The notes beneath the pieces are model-generated. The model worked only from the letters and a program-made list of their open reading frames with translations, had not been told where the DNA came from and searched no databases. Shown one piece after another: positions 35,357 through 44,573 of a stretch of 64,000 nt of DNA. The position numbers were made by a program, and so were the translations under genes. The first letter of the stretch is position 1; each line of letters opens with the position of its first letter. This stretch comes from Chitinophagaceae bacterium UBA2375 (lineage in GTDB: Bacteria; Bacteroidota; Bacteroidia; Chitinophagales; Chitinophagaceae): the NCBI GenBank assembly GCA_002343985.1, contig DDTB01000017.1, positions 60,083 to 124,082 on the forward strand, given 5' to 3'.

Positions 35357-36814
35357 ATGCAAACATTACCCATTGCATTGGCTAAAGGAGACGGGATCGG
35401 CCCCGAAATTATGGATGCCGTTATATCCATTTTTCGCGCAGCCGGTGCCCCGCTTGAATTTGTAGAAGTTGAAATGGGAAAGTCGGTTTTTGAACGCGGC
35501 TTTTCTTCCGGAATGACGCCGGCGGCGAAGCAGCTGATTGAACTAACAGGTATTTTATTCAAAGGCCCGATGGAAACACCAAAGGGCAAGGGCATGAAGA
35601 GCATCAACGTAACCGCCCGTAAAGTGTGGAACACATACGCCAATAAGCGCGTATTTAAATCTTTGCACGGCGTTGATACGGTTTTTTCAAAAGCGGGCAT
35701 ACCCATCAATATAACCATTGTACGCGAGAATATTGAAGACACATATGGCGGCATTGAGCACATGCTCACACAGGATGTGGCATTGTGCCGCCGCTTCATC
35801 ACCCGCCCGGGTTCGATGCAGGTTCACCGCTATGCATTTGATATGGCTGTGAAGAAAGGCGCGAAAAAAATCACTTGCGGCCACAAAGCCAATATCATGA
35901 AGCTCACCGATGGCTTGTTCCTCGAATGCTTTTATGAAGTGGCCAAAGACTACCCGCAGATTGAAGCCAACGATGTGATTGTAGATGACCTGGCGATGAA
36001 GCTGGTGGTAAAACCTCAGGAATTTGATGTGGTGGTACTGCCGAATTTGCAGGGCGATATTATTTCTGATTTGTGCGCCGGGCTGGTGGGCGGATTGGGC
36101 TTTGCGCCATCTGCCAATATCGGCGACCACATTTCCATATTTGAAGCAGTGCATGGAACGGCCCCGGATATTGCCGGTAAAGACCTGGCCAATCCCACTT
36201 CATTACTGTTGAGCGGCTGCATGCTGCTGCGCCATGTGGGCTTGATACAGCATGCCCTGCGCATAGAAGAAGCGCTCTACCTCACATTGCAAAAAGGCAT
36301 CCACACCCGCGATATCGCACGCCCGGGCGCCCCATCTTATGGAACAAAAGCCTTCGCGGAGCAAATCATACAACATCTTCCGGCAAGCAACGGCAACGGT
36401 TCTGTAACACCCCAACAAATTACATATCGTCCGCCGCAAGCGCCCCAGGGCAACCGCATGATGCTCAGTGGCCGCCAGGAATCAGAAGAAACAGTGGGCG
36501 TTGATTTATTTGTAGAAAGTACAGACCAACCTTCGGTACTGGCGGAAAAAATCAAAGCCGTATTGCCAGAAGGATATGCACTCACGCTCATCAGTAACCG
36601 AGGCACACAGGTATTCCCATACGCATCGCTGTTTACCGATTGCATCAACCAGTACCGCGTTCGGATTGAAGCAGACCAACCGTCGGCATCCATCACGCAA
36701 CACAACATGCTCGACTTGTCGGCTAAGGTTGCAAATGTGGTCAGGTTATGTTCCATTGAATGGCTGATGCTGTATGGCGGGAAAAAAGCGTATTCCCTGG
36801 CGCAGGGCCAATAA
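35357..36814 (+). CDS. icd: Isocitrate dehydrogenase, Thermus/type II-like with C-terminal extension
   Basis: A 485-residue enzyme of the isocitrate/isopropylmalate dehydrogenase family. It has the KGDGIGPEIM start, FKGPMETPKGKGMKSINVTAR (substrate phosphate-like loop), the VRENIEDTYGGIEHM active loop, KANIMKLTDGLF and the metal motif DDLAMKLV, plus the GDIISDLCAGLVGGLGFAPSANIG end of the core. About 140 residues after the core (345-485) form an extra alpha/beta domain, as in the 496-residue Thermus enzyme. It catalyses decarboxylation of isocitrate to 2-oxoglutarate; coenzyme choice is not decided. It sits 16 bases after sbtA, an unusual pairing that puts CO2 release and bicarbonate uptake together. 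Confidence 0.85.
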   Translation: MQTLPIALAKGDGIGPEIMDAVISIFRAAGAPLEFVEVEMGKSVFERGFSSGMTPAAKQLIELTGILFKGPMETPKGKGMKSINVTARKVWNTYANKRVFKSLHGVDTVFSKAGIPINITIVRENIEDTYGGIEHMLTQDVALCRRFITRPGSMQVHRYAFDMAVKKGAKKITCGHKANIMKLTDGLFLECFYEVAKDYPQIEANDVIVDDLAMKLVVKPQEFDVVVLPNLQGDIISDLCAGLVGGLGFAPSANIGDHISIFEAVHGTAPDIAGKDLANPTSLLLSGCMLLRHVGLIQHALRIEEALYLTLQKGIHTRDIARPGAPSYGTKAFAEQIIQHLPASNGNGSVTPQQITYRPPQAPQGNRMMLSGRQESEETVGVDLFVESTDQPSVLAEKIKAVLPEGYALTLISNRGTQVFPYASLFTDCINQYRVRIEADQPSASITQHNMLDLSAKVANVVRLCSIEWLMLYGGKKAYSLAQGQ

Positions 36815-36850
36815 CATATATAAGGGATATGATGAATTTGTTAAAAATGG

Positions 36851-36874
36851 AAATTACCCACTTTTGGGTATTTT
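36851..36874 (+). terminator. Terminator of the sbtA-icd operon
   Basis: TACCCA (36855-36860) pairs with TGGGTA (36865-36870) over a 4-base loop, extended by flanking A and T residues, and is followed by TTTT. It lies 36 bases after the icd stop. Confidence 0.7.
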
Positions 36875-37188
36875 CTATTCGCTTAAACTATATTCTCTTT
36901 GCACAAGCTATAACAGAAAATCCCGGATTTTTACAGGCCCGTTTATCGTATCCAACTTATAGCTGGATGGGAAACTGAAAATTTTTCTCATGCTTGAACA
37001 ATTCCCCGTTTCGGTTTTCCGGAATGGGCTTTTTTTTTGTGGAAATTCTTCCTCCAAAACGGCTATTATCCCAATATGTACAGGCATTCCCGGCGTATCC
37101 TTGCCGGGGCTTATTACACGCTTTAGCAGAAAACTAAAAAAATTATCTAAAAATGCTAAATAAATTAGTGTGCATAAATTTAAACCCC

Positions 37189-37196
37189 TACCTTTG
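37189..37196 (+). promoter_or_regulatory. -7 box of recA
   Basis: TACCTTTG matches TAnnTTTG exactly. Transcription would start near 37202, with a leader of about 75 bases before the recA ATG. No clear -33 TTTG is seen. Confidence 0.6.
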
Positions 37197-37275
37197 GAGC
37201 CGGGTATAATTTTACAGGACAAACAACACCCGGATCTCAGGTAAACCAGATACATCACGTAAAAAAAACAAAGAC

Positions 37276-38283
37276 ATGAGCAACGCAGAAAAACTGAAGG
37301 CACTGAAACTGACGATGGACAAAATCGAAAAAGATTTTGGCAAGGGTTCGGTTATGATGATGAATGAAAAAACACAGATCGAGCAGGGGGTGATTTCAAC
37401 AGGCTCCATCGGGCTTGACTTGGCCCTGGGCATTGGCGGCCTTCCAAAAGGACGTATTGTTGAAATTTACGGCCCGGAATCATCTGGTAAAACAACCCTC
37501 GCCATCCATGTCATTGCGGAAGCCCAGAAAAACGGCGGCATGTGCGCCTTTATAGATGCGGAGCACGCGTTCGACAGTTCCTATGCGCAGAAGCTGGGTG
37601 TTGATATCGATAACCTCTTGATTTCACAACCGGATTATGGTGAGCAGGCGCTTGAAATCGCCGACCGACTGATCCTGTCCGGCGCTTTGGACGTGGTGGT
37701 GATCGACTCCGTGGCTGCGCTGGTGCCAAAAGGTGAATTGGAAGGAGAGATGGGCGATAGCAAAATGGGTTTACAAGCCCGCCTGATGAGCCAGGCTCTG
37801 CGGAAGCTCACGGCTACCATTTCTAAAACCAACTGCTGCTGCATTTTCATCAACCAGTTGCGCGAAAAGATCGGGGTGATGTTTGGTAATCCGGAAACAA
37901 CCACCGGTGGTAACGCGTTAAAATTCTACGCTTCCGTCAGGCTTGATATCCGCCGCATGGCACAATTGAAGGACGGCGATGAAGTGGTGGGCAACCATGT
38001 GAAAGTGAAAGTGGTGAAAAACAAAGTGGCCCCTCCTTTCCGCCAGGCCGAATTTGATATTATTTATGGCGATGGCATCTCCAAAACCGGTGAAATCATT
38101 GATATGGGGGTTGAGATGGGAATCGTACAAAAAAGCGGTAGCTGGTTCAGCTATAATGGCGACAAACTTGGCCAGGGCCGCGAATCCGTTAAGCAATTGC
38201 TGGTGGATAATCCCGAACTGGCTACTGAAATTGAAACAAAAATCCGGGAACGCATCGGAAATACCGCGCAGGTACAAGACTGA
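37276..38283 (+). CDS. recA: Recombinase A
   Basis: A 335-residue DNA strand-exchange ATPase for homologous recombination and SOS signalling. Walker A is GPESSGKTT at 66-74; Walker B, loop L2 ([24 protein letters not shown]) and the C-terminal acidic helical region are all in place. The length is a little shorter than E. coli (353). It has its own promoter and a strong terminator 42 bases beyond the stop. Confidence 0.98.
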   Translation: MSNAEKLKALKLTMDKIEKDFGKGSVMMMNEKTQIEQGVISTGSIGLDLALGIGGLPKGRIVEIYGPESSGKTTLAIHVIAEAQKNGGMCAFIDAEHAFDSSYAQKLGVDIDNLLISQPDYGEQALEIADRLILSGALDVVVIDSVAALVPKGELEGEMGDSKMGLQARLMSQALRKLTATISKTNCCCIFINQLREKIGVMFGNPETTTGGNALKFYASVRLDIRRMAQLKDGDEVVGNHVKVKVVKNKVAPPFRQAEFDIIYGDGISKTGEIIDMGVEMGIVQKSGSWFSYNGDKLGQGRESVKQLLVDNPELATEIETKIRERIGNTAQVQD

Positions 38284-38324
38284 TAGCGGTTGTCATATTT
38301 TTTTGAAGTTGGTTATTAAGTATC

Positions 38325-38351
38325 GCCGTCCTTGTCTAAGGACGGCTCTTT
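38325..38351 (+). terminator. Terminator of recA
   Basis: A perfect 9-bp stem (38325-38333 with 38338-38346) with a 4-base loop is followed by a T-rich tract. The next gene starts 34 bases beyond it. Confidence 0.85.
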
Positions 38352-38379
38352 CATTTCCAGGCGCGATATTTGCACTTTC

Positions 38380-39282
38380 ATGCAAACAAATAAACCACAG
38401 ATCACCGCTCACCTCGCCCTGTTGGGGACCAATATCTTTTTCGCCATCAATTTTACGGCGGTGAAGTACCTGATCAACCAGCAACTGGTAAAGCCCTTCG
38501 GGCTCAATCTTGTTCGGGTAGGCGTGACCGTTATATTGCTGTGGGTCTTTTTCCTGTTTAAGCCCAATAAGTCGTTTGTGCGCCGGGCCGACCTTCCCAG
38601 GTTTTTCTTATGCGCGCTGACCGGCATTGCCATTAACCAGTTGCTATTCATTAAGGGGTTGTCGATGACCTATTCCATACACGCTTCCCTGCTGATGCTC
38701 ACCACGCCCATCCTGATTACTTTCATTGCCGCCTGGTTGTTGCAAGAGAAACTCAGCGGAATTAAAATACTTGGCTTGTTCCTTGGGGTTACAGGCGCCA
38801 CGGTTTTGATCATGGCAAGGGGCAACAGTGGTGATGGCACACAGGTTTTGCTGGGCGATGTATTGGTATTATTGAACGCGATCTCCTATACCTTTTACTT
38901 TATCCTGGTAAAACCCCTGATGAAGGATTACCCACCTGTCAGGGTGATACGTATGGTGTTTTCCATCGGGTTTGTATTGATGTTACCCGTTTGCTGGACG
39001 GAATTCAGCGAGATACCCTGGGCTTCATATGGTTCAACAGATTGGCTCGTTTTATCCTTGATTGTAGTGGGCGGCACCTTCCTGGCATACTTATTTAATG
39101 TTTACGGCATCCGGCAATTGGGCGCATCCGTGGCCGGTTCGTACATCTATGCCCAACCGGTGTTCGCGGCCATCATTGCCATGATTGTGTTGGGTGAAGC
39201 CATTAGCTGGTACAGTTTTTTGGCTGCCCTTTGTATTTTTACAGGCGTATATTTTGTGAACCGAACCAGCAACAATGACTGA
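38380..39282 (+). CDS. EamA/DMT-family permease
   Basis: A 300-residue, ten-span inner-membrane transporter made of two EamA repeats (about 8-145 and 155-295). Members export amino acids, nucleotides or other metabolites; the substrate is unknown. I chose ATG 38380: the frame extends upstream to 38332 but would overlap the recA terminator. A near-match -7 box (GATATTTG, 38366-38373) precedes it. The GNAT gene starts 8 bases before its stop, so the two are translated together. Confidence 0.87.
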   Translation: MQTNKPQITAHLALLGTNIFFAINFTAVKYLINQQLVKPFGLNLVRVGVTVILLWVFFLFKPNKSFVRRADLPRFFLCALTGIAINQLLFIKGLSMTYSIHASLLMLTTPILITFIAAWLLQEKLSGIKILGLFLGVTGATVLIMARGNSGDGTQVLLGDVLVLLNAISYTFYFILVKPLMKDYPPVRVIRMVFSIGFVLMLPVCWTEFSEIPWASYGSTDWLVLSLIVVGGTFLAYLFNVYGIRQLGASVAGSYIYAQPVFAAIIAMIVLGEAISWYSFLAALCIFTGVYFVNRTSNND

Positions 39283-39745
39283 TATCATTCTGGCAAATTC
39301 CCGGGAAGAGTTTTCTGAAGCGGCCCGTTTGTTCAGGGAATACGCGAAATGGCTGAACATAGATTTGTGTTTCCAGGGTTTTGATGAAGAACTTAGCAAA
39401 CTTGATCAGATGTACGCGGCACCCACGGGGGGATTGTTGCTTTGCAGGGATACGCAATCCGGGCTATATGTGGGTTGCGTGGGTGTTCGGAAGATTGACC
39501 GGGAGACCGCAGAGTTGAAGAGGATGTATTTGCAGGATGCTTACCGGGGACTTGGCATTGGCAAGTTGCTGTTGTCGGAATCATTGGCACTGGCAGCGAA
39601 ATTGGGATATCAACGTGTCAGGCTTGATACGTTAAACCACATGACGCCTGCAATGGAATTGTACAGGCAAGCGGGTTTTTATGAAATTCCGGCTTATTAT
39701 CATAACCCCGAACCGGGGGCTGTGTACTTTGAAAAGACCTTGTGA
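39275..39745 (+). CDS. GNAT-family N-acetyltransferase
   Basis: A 156-residue acetyltransferase with the acetyl-CoA loop YRGLGIGKLLL (motif A, near 90-100) and the C-terminal TPAMELYRQAGF motif B. The fold is complete but the acceptor is not evident; similarity in shape to small-molecule or protein N-acetyltransferases is general to the family. It overlaps the end of the permease gene by 8 bases, so it may modify a substrate that the permease moves. Confidence 0.85.
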   Translation: MTDIILANSREEFSEAARLFREYAKWLNIDLCFQGFDEELSKLDQMYAAPTGGLLLCRDTQSGLYVGCVGVRKIDRETAELKRMYLQDAYRGLGIGKLLLSESLALAAKLGYQRVRLDTLNHMTPAMELYRQAGFYEIPAYYHNPEPGAVYFEKTL

Positions 39746-39773
39746 TAATTCCCAACTACCCTCCGCGGTGTAT

Positions 39774-40271
39774 TTATAAACCAGATTTGGGATAATCAAA
39801 AAAGAGAAAAGTTTTTTCAGCCGCTTCAAATTCAGTCCAATCATTACAATCCGCGGAAACCGCGAATACCGCGCAGGTGGGTAAATGATCGATGCGCAAA
39901 CCCGGGCATAGCTCAATGGCAAAATCGGTGATGCCGGGGTTATGCGCGAAAATGGCAACATACTGCCATTGCTCATCCAGCCGGCTGATCACATCAAAAA
40001 AAACGGGAGCTGGCGCATGGTATAATTGTTCAATCTGTACGATGTTTTTTTCTTCGTATCCGTATTGTCCTGCAAAAAGCCTGCAGGTGTTGAGCGCGCG
40101 GTTGGCCGGACTGCTGATAAAAGCGTCTATGCGTACCTGTTTTTCGTGCAGGCGTTTGGCCATCATCCTGGCATCACTGATTCCCCTTTCCTGCAACGGC
40201 CGGTCGAAGTCTCTTTGTAAAAGCCCGCCGGGCGAGGCTTTAGCATGTCGTATCGCGTAAAGGGTTTTCAT
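39774..40271 (-). CDS. SixA-like histidine phosphatase
   Basis: A 165-residue phosphatase of the RHG superfamily. The catalytic His9 is in RHAK, and the second histidine is in AHNPGI (near residue 110); these are the two conserved blocks of the SixA branch. SixA in E. coli removes phosphate from His of phosphotransferases. No PTS or Hpt gene is adjacent. It is convergent with the GNAT gene and 15 bases downstream of purF on the same strand. Confidence 0.87.
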   Translation of the reverse strand: MKTLYAIRHAKASPGGLLQRDFDRPLQERGISDARMMAKRLHEKQVRIDAFISSPANRALNTCRLFAGQYGYEEKNIVQIEQLYHAPAPVFFDVISRLDEQWQYVAIFAHNPGITDFAIELCPGLRIDHLPTCAVFAVSADCNDWTEFEAAEKTFLFFDYPKSGL

Positions 40272-40286
40272 ATTTCAGTATTCATT

Positions 40287-42140
40287 TCAGGATCCGTAGC
40301 CCCTTACGTTTCTTCCTTCCATAAAATTCATGAAAGCCTTATTGCACACTTTGTTGCCCCCGGGTGTAGGGTAGTTGCCGGTGAAATACCAGTCGCCTGT
40401 ATTTTCCGGGCAGGCTTCATGAAGCGTTTCAATGGTTTGATAAATCACGCTCACGGGTATCTCAATGTCTTGCGGTGTGATCAATTGCGCGATTTTATCG
40501 GAAATCTCATCGAGGCTGAAAGGTTTGTACACCTGCCTTACTAAGTTCTCGGTATGCAGTTCGCCTTTTTTGTCGAGCTCATGGCATTTGGCCAGCAGGT
40601 CTGTCAGTAAACTGTCCATCTTTCTTTCCCTGATCAGTGCGATGGCGGCCCTGAATGCCACAAAATCGCCGAGCTTGCTCATATCGATACCGTAGCAGTC
40701 GGGATAACGGATTTGCGGCGCCGATGATACGATAATGATATGTTTGGGTTTAAGCCTGCTCAGCATTCGGATGATGCTTTCTTTCAGCGTGGTGCCGCGT
40801 ACAATGCTGTCGTCGATAACCACCAGCGTATCCTGCCCGGCCCTTACAGTGCCATAAGTGATATCGTACACGTGTTGCACCATTTCGTTGCGGCTGCTGT
40901 CTTCCGTTATAAACGTACGCAGCTTCACGTCTTTGATAGCGATTTTTTCAATGCGCACCCTTCGGTTAACCATCTCCGTTAGTTTCTCCGGGTCCACGTC
41001 GTTTCCCCAACTTAATATCCTTTCAATCTTGATCTGGTTCAGGTAATCCTCCGCGCCCTTGATGAGCCCGTAGAAAGCCGTTTCGGCGGTATTTGGGATA
41101 AAGGAGAAGATGCTGTTTTTAAGGTCGTAGTCAATGGCTTTCAATACGGTGCTGCTCAGCTTATGGCCTAGCGCGATGCGTTCGCGGTAAATGCTTTCGT
41201 CGCTGCCCCGGCTGAAGTAAATGCGTTCAAAGCTGCAGGCTTTTCGTTCCAGCGCCGGCGTGATCTGTTCAAAATGGATGCTGCCATCGGCTTTCACGAT
41301 CATCGCCTGGCCAGGCATCAGTTCTTGCACTTCGTTTTCTTCGAGGTTGAACGCGGTGCGGATAGCAGGCCTTTCGCTGGCAGCCACAATTACATCATCG
41401 TTGATATAATAATACGAAGGCCGTATACCATGGGGGTCGCGCATCACAAAAGCGTCGCCGTTACCAATGATGCCGGAAAAATGATATCCGCCGTCAAACT
41501 GCGGGATGGCTTTGCGGAGAACGGCTGCAAGGTCAGGTTCACCGGGTGCTTCTTCATCCGCTTTTACGAGGTAATGGTGCAATACTTCCATCATCGCCGC
41601 AAGGTCGCTTTGCATCTGGAAAGGGCCTGGGTTCATGTTCAGGTGGCGGAACATATCTTCCGTGTTCACCAGGTTAAAATTACCTGCCAGCGCGAGGTTG
41701 CGGGCGGGGATGATATCCAGCTTGATGAATGGGTGGCAGAACTGTACATCGTTTTTTCCCTGGGTGCCATATCGCAGATGCCCGAGCAGCACTTCGCCTA
41801 AAAAACGGAGGTGCCCTTTCATGAGGCCGGGATGGTTCCTGAGTTCTGGCTGATGCAATTCGGCTTCTTTGAACTCCTGGCCGATTTCTTCAAACAATTG
41901 CGCAATGGGCTGGTTGGCATTGCTGCGGATGCGGTGCATGAATGGGTAACCCGGCTCTGTGTTTAGTTTCACGGCCGCGATACCCGCGCCATCCTGCCCG
42001 CGGTTATGTTGTTTTTCCATCAGCAGGTACAGCTTGTTCAGGCCGTACATGACAGTTTTATATTGTTGCTGATAATAAGAGAACGATTTTCGAAGTCGGA
42101 TGAATGCCAGGCCGCATTCATGTTTGATGGCGTCGCTCAT
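40287..42140 (-). CDS. purF: Amidophosphoribosyltransferase, long Bacteroidota type
   Basis: A 617-residue enzyme that makes 5-phosphoribosylamine from PRPP and glutamine, the first step of purine synthesis. The glutaminase nucleophile is expected to be Cys9 after an eight-residue leader (HECGLAF). The N-terminal class II amidotransferase is followed by a PRPP-binding domain with VVIDDSIVRGTTL. It is about 110 residues longer than E. coli PurF, with insertions, as in the second PurF copy of many Bacteroidota. Operon with the SixA-like gene is possible. Confidence 0.87.
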   Translation of the reverse strand: MSDAIKHECGLAFIRLRKSFSYYQQQYKTVMYGLNKLYLLMEKQHNRGQDGAGIAAVKLNTEPGYPFMHRIRSNANQPIAQLFEEIGQEFKEAELHQPELRNHPGLMKGHLRFLGEVLLGHLRYGTQGKNDVQFCHPFIKLDIIPARNLALAGNFNLVNTEDMFRHLNMNPGPFQMQSDLAAMMEVLHHYLVKADEEAPGEPDLAAVLRKAIPQFDGGYHFSGIIGNGDAFVMRDPHGIRPSYYYINDDVIVAASERPAIRTAFNLEENEVQELMPGQAMIVKADGSIHFEQITPALERKACSFERIYFSRGSDESIYRERIALGHKLSSTVLKAIDYDLKNSIFSFIPNTAETAFYGLIKGAEDYLNQIKIERILSWGNDVDPEKLTEMVNRRVRIEKIAIKDVKLRTFITEDSSRNEMVQHVYDITYGTVRAGQDTLVVIDDSIVRGTTLKESIIRMLSRLKPKHIIIVSSAPQIRYPDCYGIDMSKLGDFVAFRAAIALIRERKMDSLLTDLLAKCHELDKKGELHTENLVRQVYKPFSLDEISDKIAQLITPQDIEIPVSVIYQTIETLHEACPENTGDWYFTGNYPTPGGNKVCNKAFMNFMEGRNVRGYGS

Positions 42141-42189
42141 GATGTTGGGGTGCCCATGTTGAGGGGCAAAATTAGACTAATCTGCAGCT

Positions 42190-42217
42190 ATAAACAAAAA
42201 TCCCGCCACTGGCGGGA
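42190..42217 (-). terminator. Terminator of the outer-membrane protein gene
   Basis: A perfect 7-bp stem, TCCCGCC (42201-42207) with GGCGGGA (42211-42217), over a 3-base loop is followed on the minus strand by a T-rich tract. It separates the barrel gene from purF. Confidence 0.8.
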
Positions 42218-42250
42218 CCTTTGAGGGAATGATAATATGTATTCGGTTGA

Positions 42251-42973
42251 TTACAATCCGCTGAATGTGATGCCCACTTGCAAAAGCCGGGTTTCCGGCG
42301 CCACCTGGTCTTTGAAAATATTGGTGAAACTGTATGCGCCAAACAGCGTGAAATTTCCCATGCCCACACGTGCGGTTGCCGTCAGGCGGGTATTGGTGAA
42401 AAACCTCTTGGAACTGGTTTTCTGGATGGCATCGTTGATCACATTGCCATTTTTATCCCTGAAAATTTTTCCTTTCGTATGCGCGCTCAGCATGGTGCCG
42501 GCTTTGATGCCGATGGCTGCCTTAAAGCTTTTATTCGGCAGGTCGGGCCTTGAGGTGAAACGCAGTTCTACAGGCAACTCAAGGTATGCCGTACTGAGTT
42601 TATATTTTTTGTAGTGGTTAAGTGTGTCGAGGTTGTAAAAGGGAAGGGTTTGTGTATTGGCGGCAATATCAACAGCCATGCGTTCAAAAAACATATGGCT
42701 GGTACTCACGCCAAGTCCGAGTGCGGCGCTGATGCGCGGGTTACCTTTAAACGGCCTGTCGAGCATGAAATACAGGTTGAGCCCGCGTGAGAAGCCTTTC
42801 ATATTGCTTTTGACGCTGTCTGCCGTGCCAATCCAGTTGTCGCTGCTGATTTGCAGCATGAGGTGGTCGCCGGCGCGGTTACCGATATTGAATTTCTTTT
42901 TGTCTTTTTTTGTTTGCGAAAAAGCCGCGGTGCAGGATACGAGCGCCAGGCAGATCAGCAGTACTTTTCTCAT
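42251..42973 (-). CDS. Small outer-membrane beta-barrel protein
   Basis: A 240-residue secreted protein with a signal peptide cut near AAFSQ. The rest has alternating hydrophobic strands and ends in a beta strand (LLQVGITFSGL). It has the shape of the small eight-strand barrels (PorT/OmpA-like porin family) common in Bacteroidota, but no specific family motif is certain. Function is unknown; it is monocistronic with its own terminator. Confidence 0.72.
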   Translation of the reverse strand: MRKVLLICLALVSCTAAFSQTKKDKKKFNIGNRAGDHLMLQISSDNWIGTADSVKSNMKGFSRGLNLYFMLDRPFKGNPRISAALGLGVSTSHMFFERMAVDIAANTQTLPFYNLDTLNHYKKYKLSTAYLELPVELRFTSRPDLPNKSFKAAIGIKAGTMLSAHTKGKIFRDKNGNVINDAIQKTSSKRFFTNTRLTATARVGMGNFTLFGAYSFTNIFKDQVAPETRLLQVGITFSGL

Positions 42974-43096
42974 AATGTTCGCTTAGACGGCAAAAATAGA
43001 AGCCGCCCGGTTAATGAAAGGTTAAAGATACCTGTTGATCAGCGGCGTTTCCGGTTGACCAGGATCCTTGTTACACATGATGTGGACATTCTCTTC

Positions 43097-43128
43097 TTGC
43101 GAGTCAGCCACAAAATCTGTTACATTTG
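43097..43128 (+). promoter_or_regulatory. Promoter before the coiled-coil membrane protein
   Basis: TTG at 43097-43099 and a perfect TACATTTG at 43121-43128 are separated by 21 bases. The gene starts at 43186. Confidence 0.6.
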
Positions 43129-43185
43129 TGATCGTTTCAGGAGCGCAAATATACACTGAAACCGGGCATCACCAACCAATCCTTT

Positions 43186-43590
43186 ATGAATATGCTTACA
43201 TACAGTATTGCCGCATTCCTGGCGGGTTTTGTATTGGCCTGGATCATCCGCAGCCTGTCTGTCGCCAAATGGAAGAAGCAGTATAAGAGCGCCAGCGGTT
43301 TCCTGGAAAGTGAGCGCCTGATCAGGGAGACGCTTCAAAAGGAAAACCGCCATGTGTACAAAGCAAGGGAGGCCGCCGAGGCGGAATGGGAAAGCCGTTT
43401 GCAGGAAGCGCAGGCAATAATCAAGCGCATGGATGAAGATATCCTCCTCTTACAAAAAAGCAACGAGGAAACGGAAGCCTTGCTTCGCGCCGGTGAGCCG
43501 GTTATCCACTCCTTAAAGCTCAAGCTCATCGAAGCAAATAATACCATTGCAAGGTATAAGGCAATGCTTGCTGAAAAAGTGGCGGGTTGA
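43186..43590 (+). CDS. Membrane-anchored coiled-coil protein
   Basis: A 134-residue protein with one N-terminal span (about 3-22) followed by a long charged coiled coil (35-125) rich in Glu, Ala, Lys and Arg heptads. No family was recognised. Such small anchored coiled coils act as scaffolds or partners of envelope proteins; no partner is indicated. It is upstream of the universal stress gene but separated by a promoter and an FNR-like site. Confidence 0.65.
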   Translation: MNMLTYSIAAFLAGFVLAWIIRSLSVAKWKKQYKSASGFLESERLIRETLQKENRHVYKAREAAEAEWESRLQEAQAIIKRMDEDILLLQKSNEETEALLRAGEPVIHSLKLKLIEANNTIARYKAMLAEKVAG

Positions 43591-43594
43591 TGTA

Positions 43595-43608
43595 TTGATC
43601 CCCGTCAA
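43595..43608 (+). promoter_or_regulatory. FNR/CRP-like site upstream of the universal stress gene
   Basis: TTGATCCCCGTCAA is TTGA-N6-TCAA, both half-sites intact. Its centre (43601.5) is 51.5 bases upstream of the perfect -7 box at 43653. Confidence 0.55.
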
Positions 43609-43652
43609 CCCTTCAGCTAACATAAATCATATCCACTCCCGGAAATCTTTGA

Positions 43653-43660
43653 TAGATTTG
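43653..43660 (+). promoter_or_regulatory. -7 box of the universal stress gene
   Basis: TAGATTTG matches TAnnTTTG exactly; no good -33 TTTG is seen, as expected of an activated promoter. The gene starts at 43709. Confidence 0.6.
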
Positions 43661-43708
43661 ACATCATCAAAATCGATCACAGGGGGTTACTCCATCAAAA
43701 ACCAGGTT

Positions 43709-44548
43709 ATGAGAAAAATCATCGCCGCTTTCGACGGCCTAAAGTATTCTGCCAGTACCAGGCAATACGCGATCCAGGTTGCCAAAGAAGGCAATTACCA
43801 CCTGGTGGGTGTTTTCTTAGATGATAAAACCTATAGCAGCTATAAAATTTATGAGCTGATTACAGAAGAAGGGGTGTCGGACGCCAGGCTGAAACAGTAC
43901 GAAGACAAGGATAAAGCTACGCGGATGGCCGCCGCTAAAGATTTTGAAGAGCAGTGCAAAAAAGCGGGCATATCCTTTTCAATACATCACGACCAAAACA
44001 TTGCCATCCAGGACCTGAAGCACGAAAGCATTTATGCCGACCTGCTGATCATTGATTCCAGGGAAACACTGACCCATTATACAGAAAAACTGCCTACCCG
44101 TTTTGTGCGCGACCTGCTCACCGATGTGCAATGCCCGGTAATACTGGCTCCGTCTAAATATAAACCATTAGAGAAAGTTGTATTGCTGTATGATGGTGAG
44201 CCATCTTCTGTGTTCGCGATTAAAATGTTCAGCTACCTTCTGCCAACCTATGCCGGGCTGGAAGTGGAAATTATTTCCGTAAACCCTGTGAGCAGCAGCC
44301 TGCACCTGAAAGACAATAAACTCATGAAGGAATTCATGAAAAGGCATTATCCCAAAGCGGCATATAAAATATTAAAAGGCCTTGCGGAAGATGAAATCAT
44401 CAAGCACCTGAAGGAGCAACCCGCCGGAACGCTGGTGGTACTTGGTGCTTACCGCAGGAGTGCCATCAGCCGCTGGTTCCGCGAAAGCATGGCCGATGTG
44501 CTGATGAAAGAAGTGAAGCTCCCATTGTTTATCGCGCATAATAAGTAA
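43709..44548 (+). CDS. Universal stress protein with two UspA domains
   Basis: A 279-residue cytoplasmic protein made of two Usp repeats (about 1-140 and 145-279). The second ends in the glycine-rich TLVVLGAYRRSAISRWFRESM segment, the site of ATP binding in related proteins. I chose ATG 43709; the frame extends to 43547 but would run back over the promoter. Proteins of this type help bacteria survive starvation and oxygen limitation. It is the first gene after an FNR-like site and a perfect -7 box, and the hydrolase gene follows by 25 bases. Confidence 0.85.
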   Translation: MRKIIAAFDGLKYSASTRQYAIQVAKEGNYHLVGVFLDDKTYSSYKIYELITEEGVSDARLKQYEDKDKATRMAAAKDFEEQCKKAGISFSIHHDQNIAIQDLKHESIYADLLIIDSRETLTHYTEKLPTRFVRDLLTDVQCPVILAPSKYKPLEKVVLLYDGEPSSVFAIKMFSYLLPTYAGLEVEIISVNPVSSSLHLKDNKLMKEFMKRHYPKAAYKILKGLAEDEIIKHLKEQPAGTLVVLGAYRRSAISRWFRESMADVLMKEVKLPLFIAHNK

Positions 44549-44573
44549 CAGCCTTATCAGCTGACGCAAGAGG

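Larger units (their letters stand above)
36815..37275. other. 461-base intergenic region between icd and recA
   Basis: It holds the icd terminator (36851-36874), the recA promoter (37189-37196), a small hairpin CCCGGC/GCCGGG (37089-37094 with 37103-37108) and AT-rich sequence. A 49-codon frame at 36829-36978 overlaps the terminator and has no recognisable features, so I do not call a gene here. Confidence 0.6.

Noticed and set aside
35125..35802. A 225-codon frame on the minus strand across the end of sbtA and start of icd
   Set aside because: Both + strand genes have clear family motifs over the same bases; the minus frame has none.
36829..36978. A 49-codon gene after icd
   Set aside because: It overlaps the icd terminator hairpin, and its product has no recognisable feature.
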